Shown here: in pieces, positions 1-4,703 of the stretch
Position numbering within the stretch: position 1 is the first letter of the stretch
Layout: the number at the start of each line of letters is the position of its first letter
Assembly: GCA_041740995.1 (NCBI GenBank)
Contig: JBGSKY010000331.1
Location: forward strand, 1-5,979
Source: JBGSKY01 sp041740995
GTDB taxonomy: Bacteria > Planctomycetota > Planctomycetia > Pirellulales > Pirellulaceae
Direction: 5' to 3'
Length of the DNA stretch: 5,979 nt
Translations under genes and position numbers: made by a program
The notes under the pieces: generated by a model
What the model was told of the DNA's origin: nothing
The model's input: the letters and a program-made list of their open reading frames with translations, nothing else
The model's database searches: none

Positions 1-68
1 CGTGCTGCCACCATATCGGCCAGCTCGGACAACTGGTCTGATGTGAGCATGATGTGCAGTGCGTTCAT
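1..68 (-). CDS. 5' end of a minus-strand gene, cut by the window edge
   Basis: Only the first 22 codons are present; they read MNALHIMLTSDQLSELADMVAA and then run off the left edge. The ATG at 68-66 overlaps the TGA of the preceding gene (ATGA at 68-65). A GAGG Shine-Dalgarno lies at 79-76, seven bases upstream, inside the end of the preceding gene. The start context is therefore good and the frame is open to the edge. By position it is the fifth gene of the coupled replication operon. Too little protein is visible to name a function. The Leu/Asp/Glu-rich start looks helical and soluble, and there is no signal peptide. Confidence 0.72.
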   Translation of the reverse strand, partial: MNALHIMLTSDQLSELADMVAA

Positions 69-286
69 AATGTCGCCTCAATTTCGATGGAATCGGTATC
101 GTTATCAACTAAATCGGTTTTCGGTGCAGTGGGTTGTAGCGGGGCGTTATCGTCGCCATTACCAAGTCCAACACATCGGATGCCATAGCCACGAAGCATC
201 GATTTAAGCCAGCGGCGGACCTTGCAATAGTCGTGCGCGTGGTCGATCGCAAGTGTGACTGTCAACAATTTCTTTTGATCGCTCAT
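65..286 (-). CDS. small hypothetical protein in the replication operon (73 aa)
   Basis: I do not recognise this protein. It begins MSDQKKLLTVTLAID and ends in an acidic stretch rich in Asp, Glu and Thr. The first half (about residues 5-42) alternates hydrophobic and basic residues and looks folded; the second half (about 43-73) is Pro/Thr/Asp-rich and probably disordered. I chose the ATG at 286-284 because it forms an ATGA overlap with the helicase stop, like every other junction in this operon. An ATG three codons earlier, at 295, would give 76 aa and a 13-base overlap. Its place straight after the DnaB-type helicase suggests an accessory role in phage DNA metabolism, but that is inference from position only. 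Confidence 0.68.
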   Translation of the reverse strand: MSDQKKLLTVTLAIDHAHDYCKVRRWLKSMLRGYGIRCVGLGNGDDNAPLQPTAPKTDLVDNDTDSIEIEATL

Positions 287-1575
287 GGCGTCCATTTCTC
301 GACTTGTGGGACTTCATAGAACCTTTGTTTCGCGCCATCTAGTTCTAAATAAGCAAAAGTTGGCTGGCCTTTACGGACCTTGTTAAAAATCAACTTGCCG
401 CCTTGTTCATCCGATCGCCGATGCAACATCATTGCCAAGTCGGCTTCCTCGACGATTTGCTTTGCTTCGCTGTAATCCGCTTCTGTAGGATCGTTTTGAT
501 CCTCGGCATTGGCTGGCGTTTTCAGCTGCGTTAGCAAGACAACGACAACGCCCAATCGACGGGCAAGATTCTTCATTGCTTGGCAACACTCCTTCAAATG
601 AAAGCGCTGCTCCCGTCGCGATCGATTTTCAATTCGTTGCAAATGATCAACGAACACGACGTCCAATTTTTTGGTTAGATGTTCGTATTCAATCTTCGCG
701 ACAATAGACTCGATCGATTCGCCCGTGTTGTCGTGCACCCACAGCGGCCAGTCGTTTGATTCTTCGATCGCTCGTTTGATTTGCATTTTGCTAGTTGTGG
801 AAAAATCGTTGTGGACGAAACGTGAATAGTCGATATCTCCAACATCGCTATAACCTCGCTCGGCCAGTTCTTCTGCGGTCATCTCCAAATTCAACATCAA
901 CGCTCGGTAGTTTTGCTTGGCTAGTTTGGTTGCAAAGTTCATCGCCAACATCGTCTTGCCGCGATACGATCGACCAGATAGCAAAACAAGCTGACCACGA
1001 AAGAACCCGCCAGCTGCGCCATCAACGCAATCAAAGCCCGTTAAAATCTTCGTTCCTGTTTGCTGTTCGGGATGTTCCATTCTGGCTAGAAGCTTGCGGC
1101 CTAAATCGGAGAATTGAATGCTTGCGTCCTTTGGCCTAAATGCTTTGGTTGTGGAACGATTGAAGTCTGCAAGCGATTGATTGACGTCAACGCTATCGGC
1201 GTGCTGATCGTCGCAGTCTTTCAGTAATTGTTGCGCTGCCCTGCGGCAACGATTGATCTTTCCAAAGTGCCGCAAACGGTCGGCGTAATAGTCGGCGTTG
1301 TGCGGTAAGAATCCTTTGGTCGCTAGCTTGGCAATGATCGCTGGTCCGCCGACTGCTTGAATCTGACCAATTCGATTGAGCTCGATTAAGACCGCGTTGA
1401 TATCTCGCAAGTCGATCATCGATTGCATCGACCGTAGGATGCCACACAAGCGGCCCAACGGCTTATCGAAGAAATCATCTGGATCCACCGACGCCGCGAC
1501 TTTCGCAAAGGTAAGCGGTTCGATGAATGCGTAACTTACAATTGCCTGTTCTGCTTCGATCCATGAATCGTTCAT
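283..1575 (-). CDS. dnaB: DnaB-family replicative DNA helicase (430 aa)
   Basis: This is a hexameric 5'-3' replicative helicase of the DnaB family, expected to unwind the fork using ATP. Residues about 5-105 match the DnaB N-terminal helical domain (DINAVLIEL, VGGPAIIAKL, ADYYADRLR). A linker of about 55-70 residues leads to a RecA-like motor. Visible motor motifs are Walker A GRSYRGKT (201-208), LEMTAEELAER with the probable catalytic Glu231, Walker B DVVFVD followed by HLQ (305-313), LLTQL (348-351 region), and a probable arginine-finger segment NKVRKGQ (398-404). All key residues seem present. The length is slightly below the usual 450-480 aa. The start at 1575 overlaps the upstream stop (ATGA), with GGAGG at 1590-1586. 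The loader-like gene directly upstream fits a phage replication module. The gene symbol reflects the family, not a proven orthologue of the host dnaB. Confidence 0.95.
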   Translation of the reverse strand: MNDSWIEAEQAIVSYAFIEPLTFAKVAASVDPDDFFDKPLGRLCGILRSMQSMIDLRDINAVLIELNRIGQIQAVGGPAIIAKLATKGFLPHNADYYADRLRHFGKINRCRRAAQQLLKDCDDQHADSVDVNQSLADFNRSTTKAFRPKDASIQFSDLGRKLLARMEHPEQQTGTKILTGFDCVDGAAGGFFRGQLVLLSGRSYRGKTMLAMNFATKLAKQNYRALMLNLEMTAEELAERGYSDVGDIDYSRFVHNDFSTTSKMQIKRAIEESNDWPLWVHDNTGESIESIVAKIEYEHLTKKLDVVFVDHLQRIENRSRREQRFHLKECCQAMKNLARRLGVVVVLLTQLKTPANAEDQNDPTEADYSEAKQIVEEADLAMMLHRRSDEQGGKLIFNKVRKGQPTFAYLELDGAKQRFYEVPQVEKWTP

Positions 1576-2330
1576 GATGCTTTGGCCTCCGCTGCGTTCT
1601 GCGACCTGATCCTTGCCCGTTCCAGTTCATGCGGTGGGATTTCTCGAGCGAGCTGTTTCGTCAATCGCTGGCCGGGTATCTCATCGCGATAGCGTTTTGC
1701 GTTCAGCCAGCTTGCCGGCAGCGGTTGAAACTTCCGTTCTGCCTTTGCCAGTAGCGGCATACGCTCAATGGTCCACTGCATTAGCAATTGCGCCGCTTGG
1801 GCTGCGTTGACCTTTTCGGTTTTCGAGATATCGCTGATCGCTTTCGGGTATGCCGATTCGGCTTTTCCTCTGGCGTCTTTTCGGATGTAAACCTCGTACC
1901 AAGAATCGAACAAACTAGTATTAGGTATTAGGTATTGGGTATTAGGTATGGAGGGTAACGGATTCGTTTCGCTTTCCCTGCGCTTTCCCTTCGCTTTCGC
2001 TAACGATTCGTTAGGGAATCCAGAGACAAAATAAGTGCCTGGACGTCGCTTTGCGCCAACGGAATAAATCAACAATTCCGCCTCGACGGCGCGTTTGCGG
2101 GCCCGTATCAAAGCGGGCTCGGACGCGATGCCGCAACGACGCATCAATTGTTCGTTGAAGAAATTCGGAGGACGCTGGTAATGCAATTCATCTTCAAGGG
2201 TCACAACGCCAACCAGCACGGCAAACGCATCTGGTCCGATCTCGTTGACCGTGCCAGAGTCAATCAACCAGCGAATGTATCGAATTGCAAAACTATTGCT
2301 CTGGCGGTCGGCGGACGGGTAGTCGCTCAT
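1572..2330 (-). CDS. phage replication initiator / helicase-loader-like protein (252 aa)
   Basis: The N-terminal part (about 34-105) looks like a winged-helix DNA-binding domain of phage replication proteins: a hydrophobic helix (DAFAVLVGVVTLEDEL), then NEQLMRRCGIASEPALIRARKRAVEAELL as HTH, then a wing ending GTYFV. Residues about 106-139 form a low-complexity Lys/Arg/Ser/Pro linker encoded by DNA repeats. The C-terminal part (about 140-218) carries FDSWYEVYIRKDARGKA and, near the end, FQPLPASWLNAKRYRDE, a pattern seen in phage replisome-organiser and loader proteins. The order initiator then DnaB-type helicase with an ATGA overlap supports origin binding and helicase delivery, as lambda O/P or DnaD-like proteins do. 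I preferred ATG 2330, which overlaps the upstream TGA, over the in-frame ATG at 2393, which would overlap the upstream gene by 67 bases. The domain assignment is from memory of family patterns. Confidence 0.78.
   Translation of the reverse strand: MSDYPSADRQSNSFAIRYIRWLIDSGTVNEIGPDAFAVLVGVVTLEDELHYQRPPNFFNEQLMRRCGIASEPALIRARKRAVEAELLIYSVGAKRRPGTYFVSGFPNESLAKAKGKRRESETNPLPSIPNTQYLIPNTSLFDSWYEVYIRKDARGKAESAYPKAISDISKTEKVNAAQAAQLLMQWTIERMPLLAKAERKFQPLPASWLNAKRYRDEIPGQRLTKQLAREIPPHELERARIRSQNAAEAKAS
1918..1951. repeat. tandem 7-bp repeats (GTATTAG unit)
   Basis: The plus strand holds GTATTAG at 1918-1924, 1925-1931 and 1939-1945, the variant GTATTGG at 1932-1938, and a partial unit from 1946. 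The period of 7 is not a multiple of 3, so the repeat cycles through reading frames and encodes the odd linker segment IPNTQYLIPNTS of the initiator. Possible roles are iterons bound by the initiator, or a spreading heptamer repeat of the kind known from cyanobacteria. Confidence 0.93.
1970..2002. repeat. three tandem 11-bp repeats (CGCTTTCCCTK unit)
   Basis: The units are CGCTTTCCCTG (1970-1980), CGCTTTCCCTT (1981-1991) and the diverged CGCTTTCGCTA (1992-2002). They lie inside the initiator gene and encode the basic linker around AKAKGKRRES. The plus strand here is pyrimidine-rich, so the two strands are compositionally skewed over this stretch. Confidence 0.85.
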
Positions 2331-2557
2331 CGGGCGTCCCGCTCTGGCAGTGGGATCGGCCTGTCGCAAGCGATCGCTTTGCACACGATCCATCGGCGAT
2401 CACGTACCGACTCAGCGACTTTCCCGGCGTACGTCGAATGATAAATATTGATCGCCTTGAGCGTTTCCAACAATGTGCATGGCTGCCCATCGGCTGGCCT
2501 TCGCTCCCGCTGAACTCGCACACGATATTGCCGCGCTGATTGAGCAATCCTGCTCAT
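2327..2557 (-). CDS. small hypothetical protein opening the replication operon (76 aa)
   Basis: I do not recognise this protein. It is basic at the N-terminus (many Arg in residues 1-20), with a likely helical middle (TLLETLKAINIYH) and an Arg-rich tail; no membrane segment or signal peptide is seen. The start is well supported: GAGGAG at 2571-2566 lies eight bases before the ATG. The TGA at 2329-2327 overlaps the ATG of the initiator gene as ATGA. Two other frames are partly open over the same DNA, but neither has an SD or an ATGA link to its neighbour. As first gene of the operon it could be a small DNA-binding or regulatory protein, which is inference from charge and position. Confidence 0.72.
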   Translation of the reverse strand: MSRIAQSARQYRVRVQRERRPADGQPCTLLETLKAINIYHSTYAGKVAESVRDRRWIVCKAIACDRPIPLPERDAR

Positions 2558-2565
2558 GTGGTATA

Positions 2566-2571
2566 CTCCTC
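2566..2571 (-). promoter_or_regulatory. strong Shine-Dalgarno of the replication operon
   Basis: The minus strand reads GAGGAG, eight bases before the ATG at 2557. It is the strongest ribosome binding site in the operon and decides that start among three competing frames. No convincing -35/-10 pair is visible in the 85 bases upstream. Confidence 0.8.
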
Positions 2572-2615
2572 GTACATGGTTTGATTACGCGGTTGGTCGC
2601 CGCGATGAAATAAAG

Positions 2616-2644
2616 AAACGCCTGGGTAACGCTGGGCGTTTTTT
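2616..2644. terminator. bidirectional hairpin terminator
   Basis: A perfect 7-bp stem AAACGCC (2616-2622) / GGCGTTT (2635-2641) with a 12-base loop is followed on the plus strand by T6, A and T3. On the minus strand the stem is followed by TTCTTTATTT, a weaker T-rich tail. It overlaps the TAA of the HTH gene (2645-2643), so it probably ends that transcript and separates it from the replication operon, which would then need its own promoter between 2558 and 2615. Confidence 0.75.
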
Positions 2645-2873
2645 ATTTGGTAGACGTGCGGTTTTTGGCGATGTATTCGCGGATGTCGGCGATGGCGTAC
2701 CTGCCTGAACGGCCGATGCGGACACACGGCAGGTCACTGCGGCGCGTGATCTCTGATAGAGTGCGTTGGCAGACGCTAAGCGCCCGGGCTGTTTCGCGAG
2801 TTGAAAGAAGCAGCCGGACTGGTTCCGCAGAAGATGTTTCCGAAAATTTGGCGGTCGGTGTCGTACATTGCAT
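2643..2873 (-). CDS. excisionase/MerR-like helix-turn-helix DNA-binding protein (76 aa)
   Basis: Residues about 21-70 match the small HTH_17/excisionase-type winged-helix domain: LLSTRETARALSV (first helices), CQRTLSEITRRSDLPCVRIG (recognition helix and turn), then GRYAIADIREYIAK (wing and final helix). Such proteins bind DNA as excisionases, as helper factors of integration, or as small transcription regulators. The first 20 residues are Ser/Thr-rich and probably flexible. I chose ATG 2873 because GGGAG at 2886-2882 lies eight bases upstream; the frame is open to a GTG at 2918 (91 aa), which has no clear SD. No integrase is in the window, so an excisionase role cannot be supported by context. 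The gene is followed at once by the terminator hairpin. Confidence 0.85.
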   Translation of the reverse strand: MQCTTPTAKFSETSSAEPVRLLLSTRETARALSVCQRTLSEITRRSDLPCVRIGRSGRYAIADIREYIAKNRTSTK

Positions 2874-2958
2874 TTTCCATACTCCCATGTTGATCGTTTG
2901 GCAGAACGTGAAGCTCACATGGGTATCACTATGGCCGCGACGTAATTCTGTTTACTTT

Positions 2959-3083
2959 TGTCGCAGTCATGTTTTTAATAATTGAGATAATCGCAGCGAA
3001 TAGCATTGCGATAAGTGGCGTAGCATCGCCAAGAAATTGCAGTATCCGTTACCGCGACATAACTGCGACATCAATTTTGTCGC
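2959..3083. repeat. dyad-rich spacer with four GCGACA/TGTCGC boxes
   Basis: TGTCGC occurs at 2959-2964 and 3078-3083, and GCGACA at 3054-3059 and 3065-3070. The outer pair extends to TGTCGCAGT (2959-2967) / ACTGCGACA (3062-3070), and 3065-3083 forms a hairpin over the stop of the 304-aa gene. Between them are ATCGCA/TGCGAT (2990-3012) and TGGCG/CGCCA (3016-3031) dyads, with TAGCAT repeated at 3001 and 3021. No gene is seen here. It could be a binding-site cluster for the downstream HTH protein. Confidence 0.6.
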
Positions 3084-3985
3084 CGACTTACCCGTTGCTT
3101 CGCCAGCCGATGTTTATCGCGCAGTTTCTTTGTATGTCCAAATGGCCAGAGAATCTGTTCGCCTTCGTCGCTTTCAATCCTCACCCTCTGGTTCTGCATC
3201 GAAACATCCATCTCAGGAGCAGTTTTGTTCTCAAGGTTTATGATCGCTGCCTGTTCCTTAGCGGTGTAACTTGATAACCAATCCTCGATCGAACTAGTTT
3301 CTCGGGGGCGACCAGGTTTGTTTTTCTGTTGCTGACCTGTTTTCGGCGTTGCAATGTAAGTGCGAGCAATCTCCATCCGCAAGTCATCGAGCGGCGGGAT
3401 TAACGAACCATATTCTTGAGCCCAGTCTTCTTTGACTTTCGCAACACACCTTACAAGGTCTTCTCGTCTGAAAAAGTTCATCCGATAAGTAGCCCATTCA
3501 ATGAATAACGGCCAATCGATCTTGTCGTTTGAGTCAATACTTCCGTGCCTTGATAAATAACGTTGAGACTTATCAAAACATGATGCAACTTCTTCCCAAT
3601 CGTCCGAAGCTCCTTCAACAGCGTCTCTCGGCGCGTAGACGCCGAAGAGGATTAGATCGTGAGAAATTTGCCAAAGGAGACGCGATACGATTTCCAAAAG
3701 ACGCCTGCTCACAAACTCCTGAGCTGACATCACCTGTGGTATAGCAATCGCTGCGTCAATCACGAACGATGCAGGCAAAACTTCAGCAAATTTGATATAC
3801 GCTTCGTCTAGCTCCTGGCATTCTCGCAGCACGCTTTTGACCCATCCTGGATGGTCTGGAGTGCCATACCTGATTTTTCGCTGCAGTGTCGGCCACCACG
3901 CTACATTTCTAGATTCAGTTGCGAGACGGTGAAGTCTGGCCCCGGCTTCTAATACAAACTTTGCTGTATCGGATTGCTTTATCAT
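3071..3985 (-). CDS. hypothetical protein (304 aa), unrecognised
   Basis: I cannot assign a family. The protein appears soluble and mostly helical, with no signal peptide or clear membrane segment. It contains ten Trp (for example WW at 30-31, then 105, 130, 158, 164, 188 and 236). Residues about 85-118 form a hydrophobic helix region (FVSRRLLEIVSRLLWQ). A basic hinge with an AT-hook-like core, NKPGRPRE (222-229), separates the main part from a C-terminal segment that ends strongly basic (about 285-304). The hook-like motif and basic tail hint at nucleic-acid contact, which is inference. The start is ATG 3985 with AAGG at 3993-3990, only four bases upstream. The leader carries a possible pseudoknot covering that SD. 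The gene lies between two HTH genes, so it may be a phage accessory, immunity or lysogeny gene. Confidence 0.8.
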   Translation of the reverse strand: MIKQSDTAKFVLEAGARLHRLATESRNVAWWPTLQRKIRYGTPDHPGWVKSVLRECQELDEAYIKFAEVLPASFVIDAAIAIPQVMSAQEFVSRRLLEIVSRLLWQISHDLILFGVYAPRDAVEGASDDWEEVASCFDKSQRYLSRHGSIDSNDKIDWPLFIEWATYRMNFFRREDLVRCVAKVKEDWAQEYGSLIPPLDDLRMEIARTYIATPKTGQQQKNKPGRPRETSSIEDWLSSYTAKEQAAIINLENKTAPEMDVSMQNQRVRIESDEGEQILWPFGHTKKLRDKHRLAKQRVSRRQN

Positions 3986-3988
3986 GAT

Positions 3989-4056
3989 GCCTTAGTGAGT
4001 AAGAATCGCGGCCAGTCGCCGCCGATCGAACTAAGGCTGTCGTGGCGGTGACTGGC
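3989..4056 (-). promoter_or_regulatory. interleaved inverted repeats, possible pseudoknot over the SD of the 304-aa gene
   Basis: Stem 1 pairs 4011-4023 with 4044-4056 (13-bp arms, one non-Watson-Crick position). Its 20-base loop holds ACTAAGGC (4030-4037, plus strand), the exact inverted partner of GCCTTAGT (3989-3996). On the minus-strand mRNA the latter is ACTAAGGC and includes the AAGG Shine-Dalgarno at 3993-3990. Loop-to-SD pairing would make an H-type pseudoknot that blocks initiation at 3985. The single odd pair is A-C in minus-strand RNA but G-U in plus-strand RNA, so a plus-strand structured RNA is also possible. Confidence 0.5.
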
Positions 4057-4085
4057 GCGGGGTTAATTAGGCCCCTCGCGATTTG
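4056..4085 (+). terminator. possible rho-independent terminator, plus strand
   Basis: CGCGGGG (4056-4062) pairs with CCCC-T-CGCG (4072-4080) around a short AT-rich loop, with one bulge. The plus strand continues ATTTGTTTT, a moderately T-rich tail. It lies just past the stop of the 81-aa gene and could also act on that minus-strand transcript, but the T tail is on the plus side. No plus-strand gene ends here, so it may belong to a small RNA. Confidence 0.35.
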
Positions 4086-4094
4086 TTTTGGTAG

Positions 4095-4340
4095 TTAGTT
4101 TTCTGACGTCGACTTGGGTCGCCGACGCGATTTGGGCGTATGCTTTATGGATTCAATTTTCATTCCAATGACTGGAGCAATTGCGTCCAGCGCTCGCGAA
4201 AGAATCGTTCCTTTTTTTGGGGTCGCCAGCCACCGTTGTAGAGTACGCGCCGACGGCTTACCACCGCACCGCTTCGACAGTTCGGCTGCTGTCCAGTTCT
4301 GGCGGCGTATTTCGTCGATTATGTACTTTTCCCAGTTCAT
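4095..4340 (-). CDS. small helix-turn-helix protein, probable repressor (81 aa)
   Basis: Residues about 17-39 form an HTH (WTAAELSKRCGG then SARTLQRWL), followed by helices ILSRALDAIAPVIGM (46-60) and a basic Lys/Arg-rich tail. The layout resembles a small Cro/CI-type single-domain DNA-binding protein, without a dimerisation or protease-like domain. The start ATG at 4340 has no SD in front of it, so initiation may be SD-independent or leaderless. A perfect dyad lies 12 bases upstream (4352-4369). The gene faces away from the plus-strand genes, so it probably controls the divergent region and itself. The target and regulatory sign are inferred. Confidence 0.78.
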   Translation of the reverse strand: MNWEKYIIDEIRRQNWTAAELSKRCGGKPSARTLQRWLATPKKGTILSRALDAIAPVIGMKIESIKHTPKSRRRPKSTSEN

Positions 4341-4351
4341 TTGATGATTTG

Positions 4352-4369
4352 TGCGTCAAAAATGACGCA
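4352..4369. promoter_or_regulatory. probable operator, TGCGTCA-N4-TGACGCA dyad
   Basis: A perfect inverted repeat with 7-bp arms surrounds an AAAA centre. It lies 12 bases upstream of the HTH gene and at the head of the divergent plus-strand region. On the plus strand it falls between TTGTGC (4349) and TAGTAA (4370), a weak promoter-like pair with a 15-base gap. The size and symmetry fit a dimeric HTH repressor site, most simply the product of the adjacent gene. Confidence 0.6.
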
Positions 4370-4475
4370 TAGTAAATGTTTCAAAGTCGATTTCCAGGTC
4401 TACGGGGCACATAACGCTATTGCGTATCCACAAGCTAACTGGCAATCGTGTCCACGACACTAGCAAACGAGAATC

Positions 4476-4693
4476 ATGGCGGCTAAATCAAAACTTAAAA
4501 CGCCTCGGTCGTCACTCACTTAGCCCGCTCCTTCTAACGATACGGATTTGTTCATCGGCGACTATCTCGATCGGACAAAAAAGTCCGAAAATTGTTCTGG
4601 GCTCCAGAGGAATTGCGTTCTCTCTTTCTGTTATTCGAAAAATGGGTCATGCTGCCGACTGACGATTCGAATCAAGTCGACCAACGAAACTAA
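4476..4693 (+). pseudogene. small coding remnant interrupted by TAG and a -1 frame shift
   Basis: From ATG 4476 the frame reads MAAKSKLKTPRSSLT, meets TAG at 4521, and continues in the same frame as PAPSNDTDLFIGDYLDRTKK up to 4583. Beyond that the frame becomes Cys-rich and implausible. The -1 frame instead reads VRKLFWAPEELRSLFLLF, then EKWVMLPTDDSNQVDQRN, and stops with TAA at 4691-4693, ten bases before the next gene. Joined, the pieces give a natural-looking protein of about 72 residues in good operon spacing. The A6 run at 4577-4582 marks the shift: loss of one A from A7, or -1 slippage at A_AAA_AAG. Two interruptions in 218 bases favour decay, but recoding cannot be excluded. An uninterrupted 80-codon ORF in the third frame (4420-4662) has no SD and poorer composition. 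The SD for 4476 is weak. Confidence 0.42.
4571..4588 (+). other. A_AAA_AAG heptamer in the loop of a perfect dyad
   Basis: TCGGAC (4571-4576) and GTCCGA (4583-4588) are perfect inverted arms around AAAAAA. The heptamer A_AAA_AAG at 4577-4583 is in phase with the upstream frame, the exact arrangement for -1 ribosomal slippage. A further bulged stem (AGAG, G bulge, AA against TTCTCT, about 4606-4623) follows about 22 bases later. The motif is visible; a role in frameshifting is not shown. Confidence 0.45.
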
Positions 4694-4703
4694 GGCCAAG
4701 AAA

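Larger units (their letters stand above)
1918..2014. other. candidate replication origin inside the initiator gene
   Basis: About 100 bp contain the heptamer array (1918-1951), the 11-bp array (1970-2002) and a perfect 15-bp dyad CTAACGA-T-TCGTTAG (2000-2014). A related half, TAACGGATTCG, lies at about 1956-1966. The stretch maps between the DNA-binding and C-terminal domains of the putative initiator. In lambda, the origin iterons likewise sit within the middle of gene O. The repeats are directly visible; origin function is inference by analogy. Confidence 0.45.

Noticed and set aside
1918..2014. CRISPR array
   Set aside because: The repeats are only 7 and 11 bp and abut one another without spacers, and no cas gene is present.
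2331..2393. N-terminal extension of the initiator to ATG 2393
   Set aside because: It would overlap the 76-aa gene by 67 bases and adds an Arg-rich, low-quality segment, whereas ATG 2330 gives the ATGA overlap used throughout the operon.
795..2441. Plus-strand ORFs of 65 to 114 codons opposite the helicase and initiator genes
   Set aside because: They lie opposite well-supported genes, show no domain pattern or ribosome binding site, and are antisense shadows.
2293..2547. 84-codon minus-strand ORF overlapping the start of the replication operon
   Set aside because: It lacks an SD and an ATGA link; the 76-aa frame has GAGGAG at the right distance and fuses to the initiator start.
3529..3744. 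71-codon plus-strand ORF within the 304-aa gene region
   Set aside because: It is antisense to a continuous 304-codon frame with an SD and has no recognisable features.
4420..4662. Uninterrupted 80-codon plus-strand ORF in the divergent region
   Set aside because: No SD before the ATG and Ser/Ile/Arg-rich composition typical of an off-frame reading. The other two frames hold the more protein-like segments and end next to the following gene.
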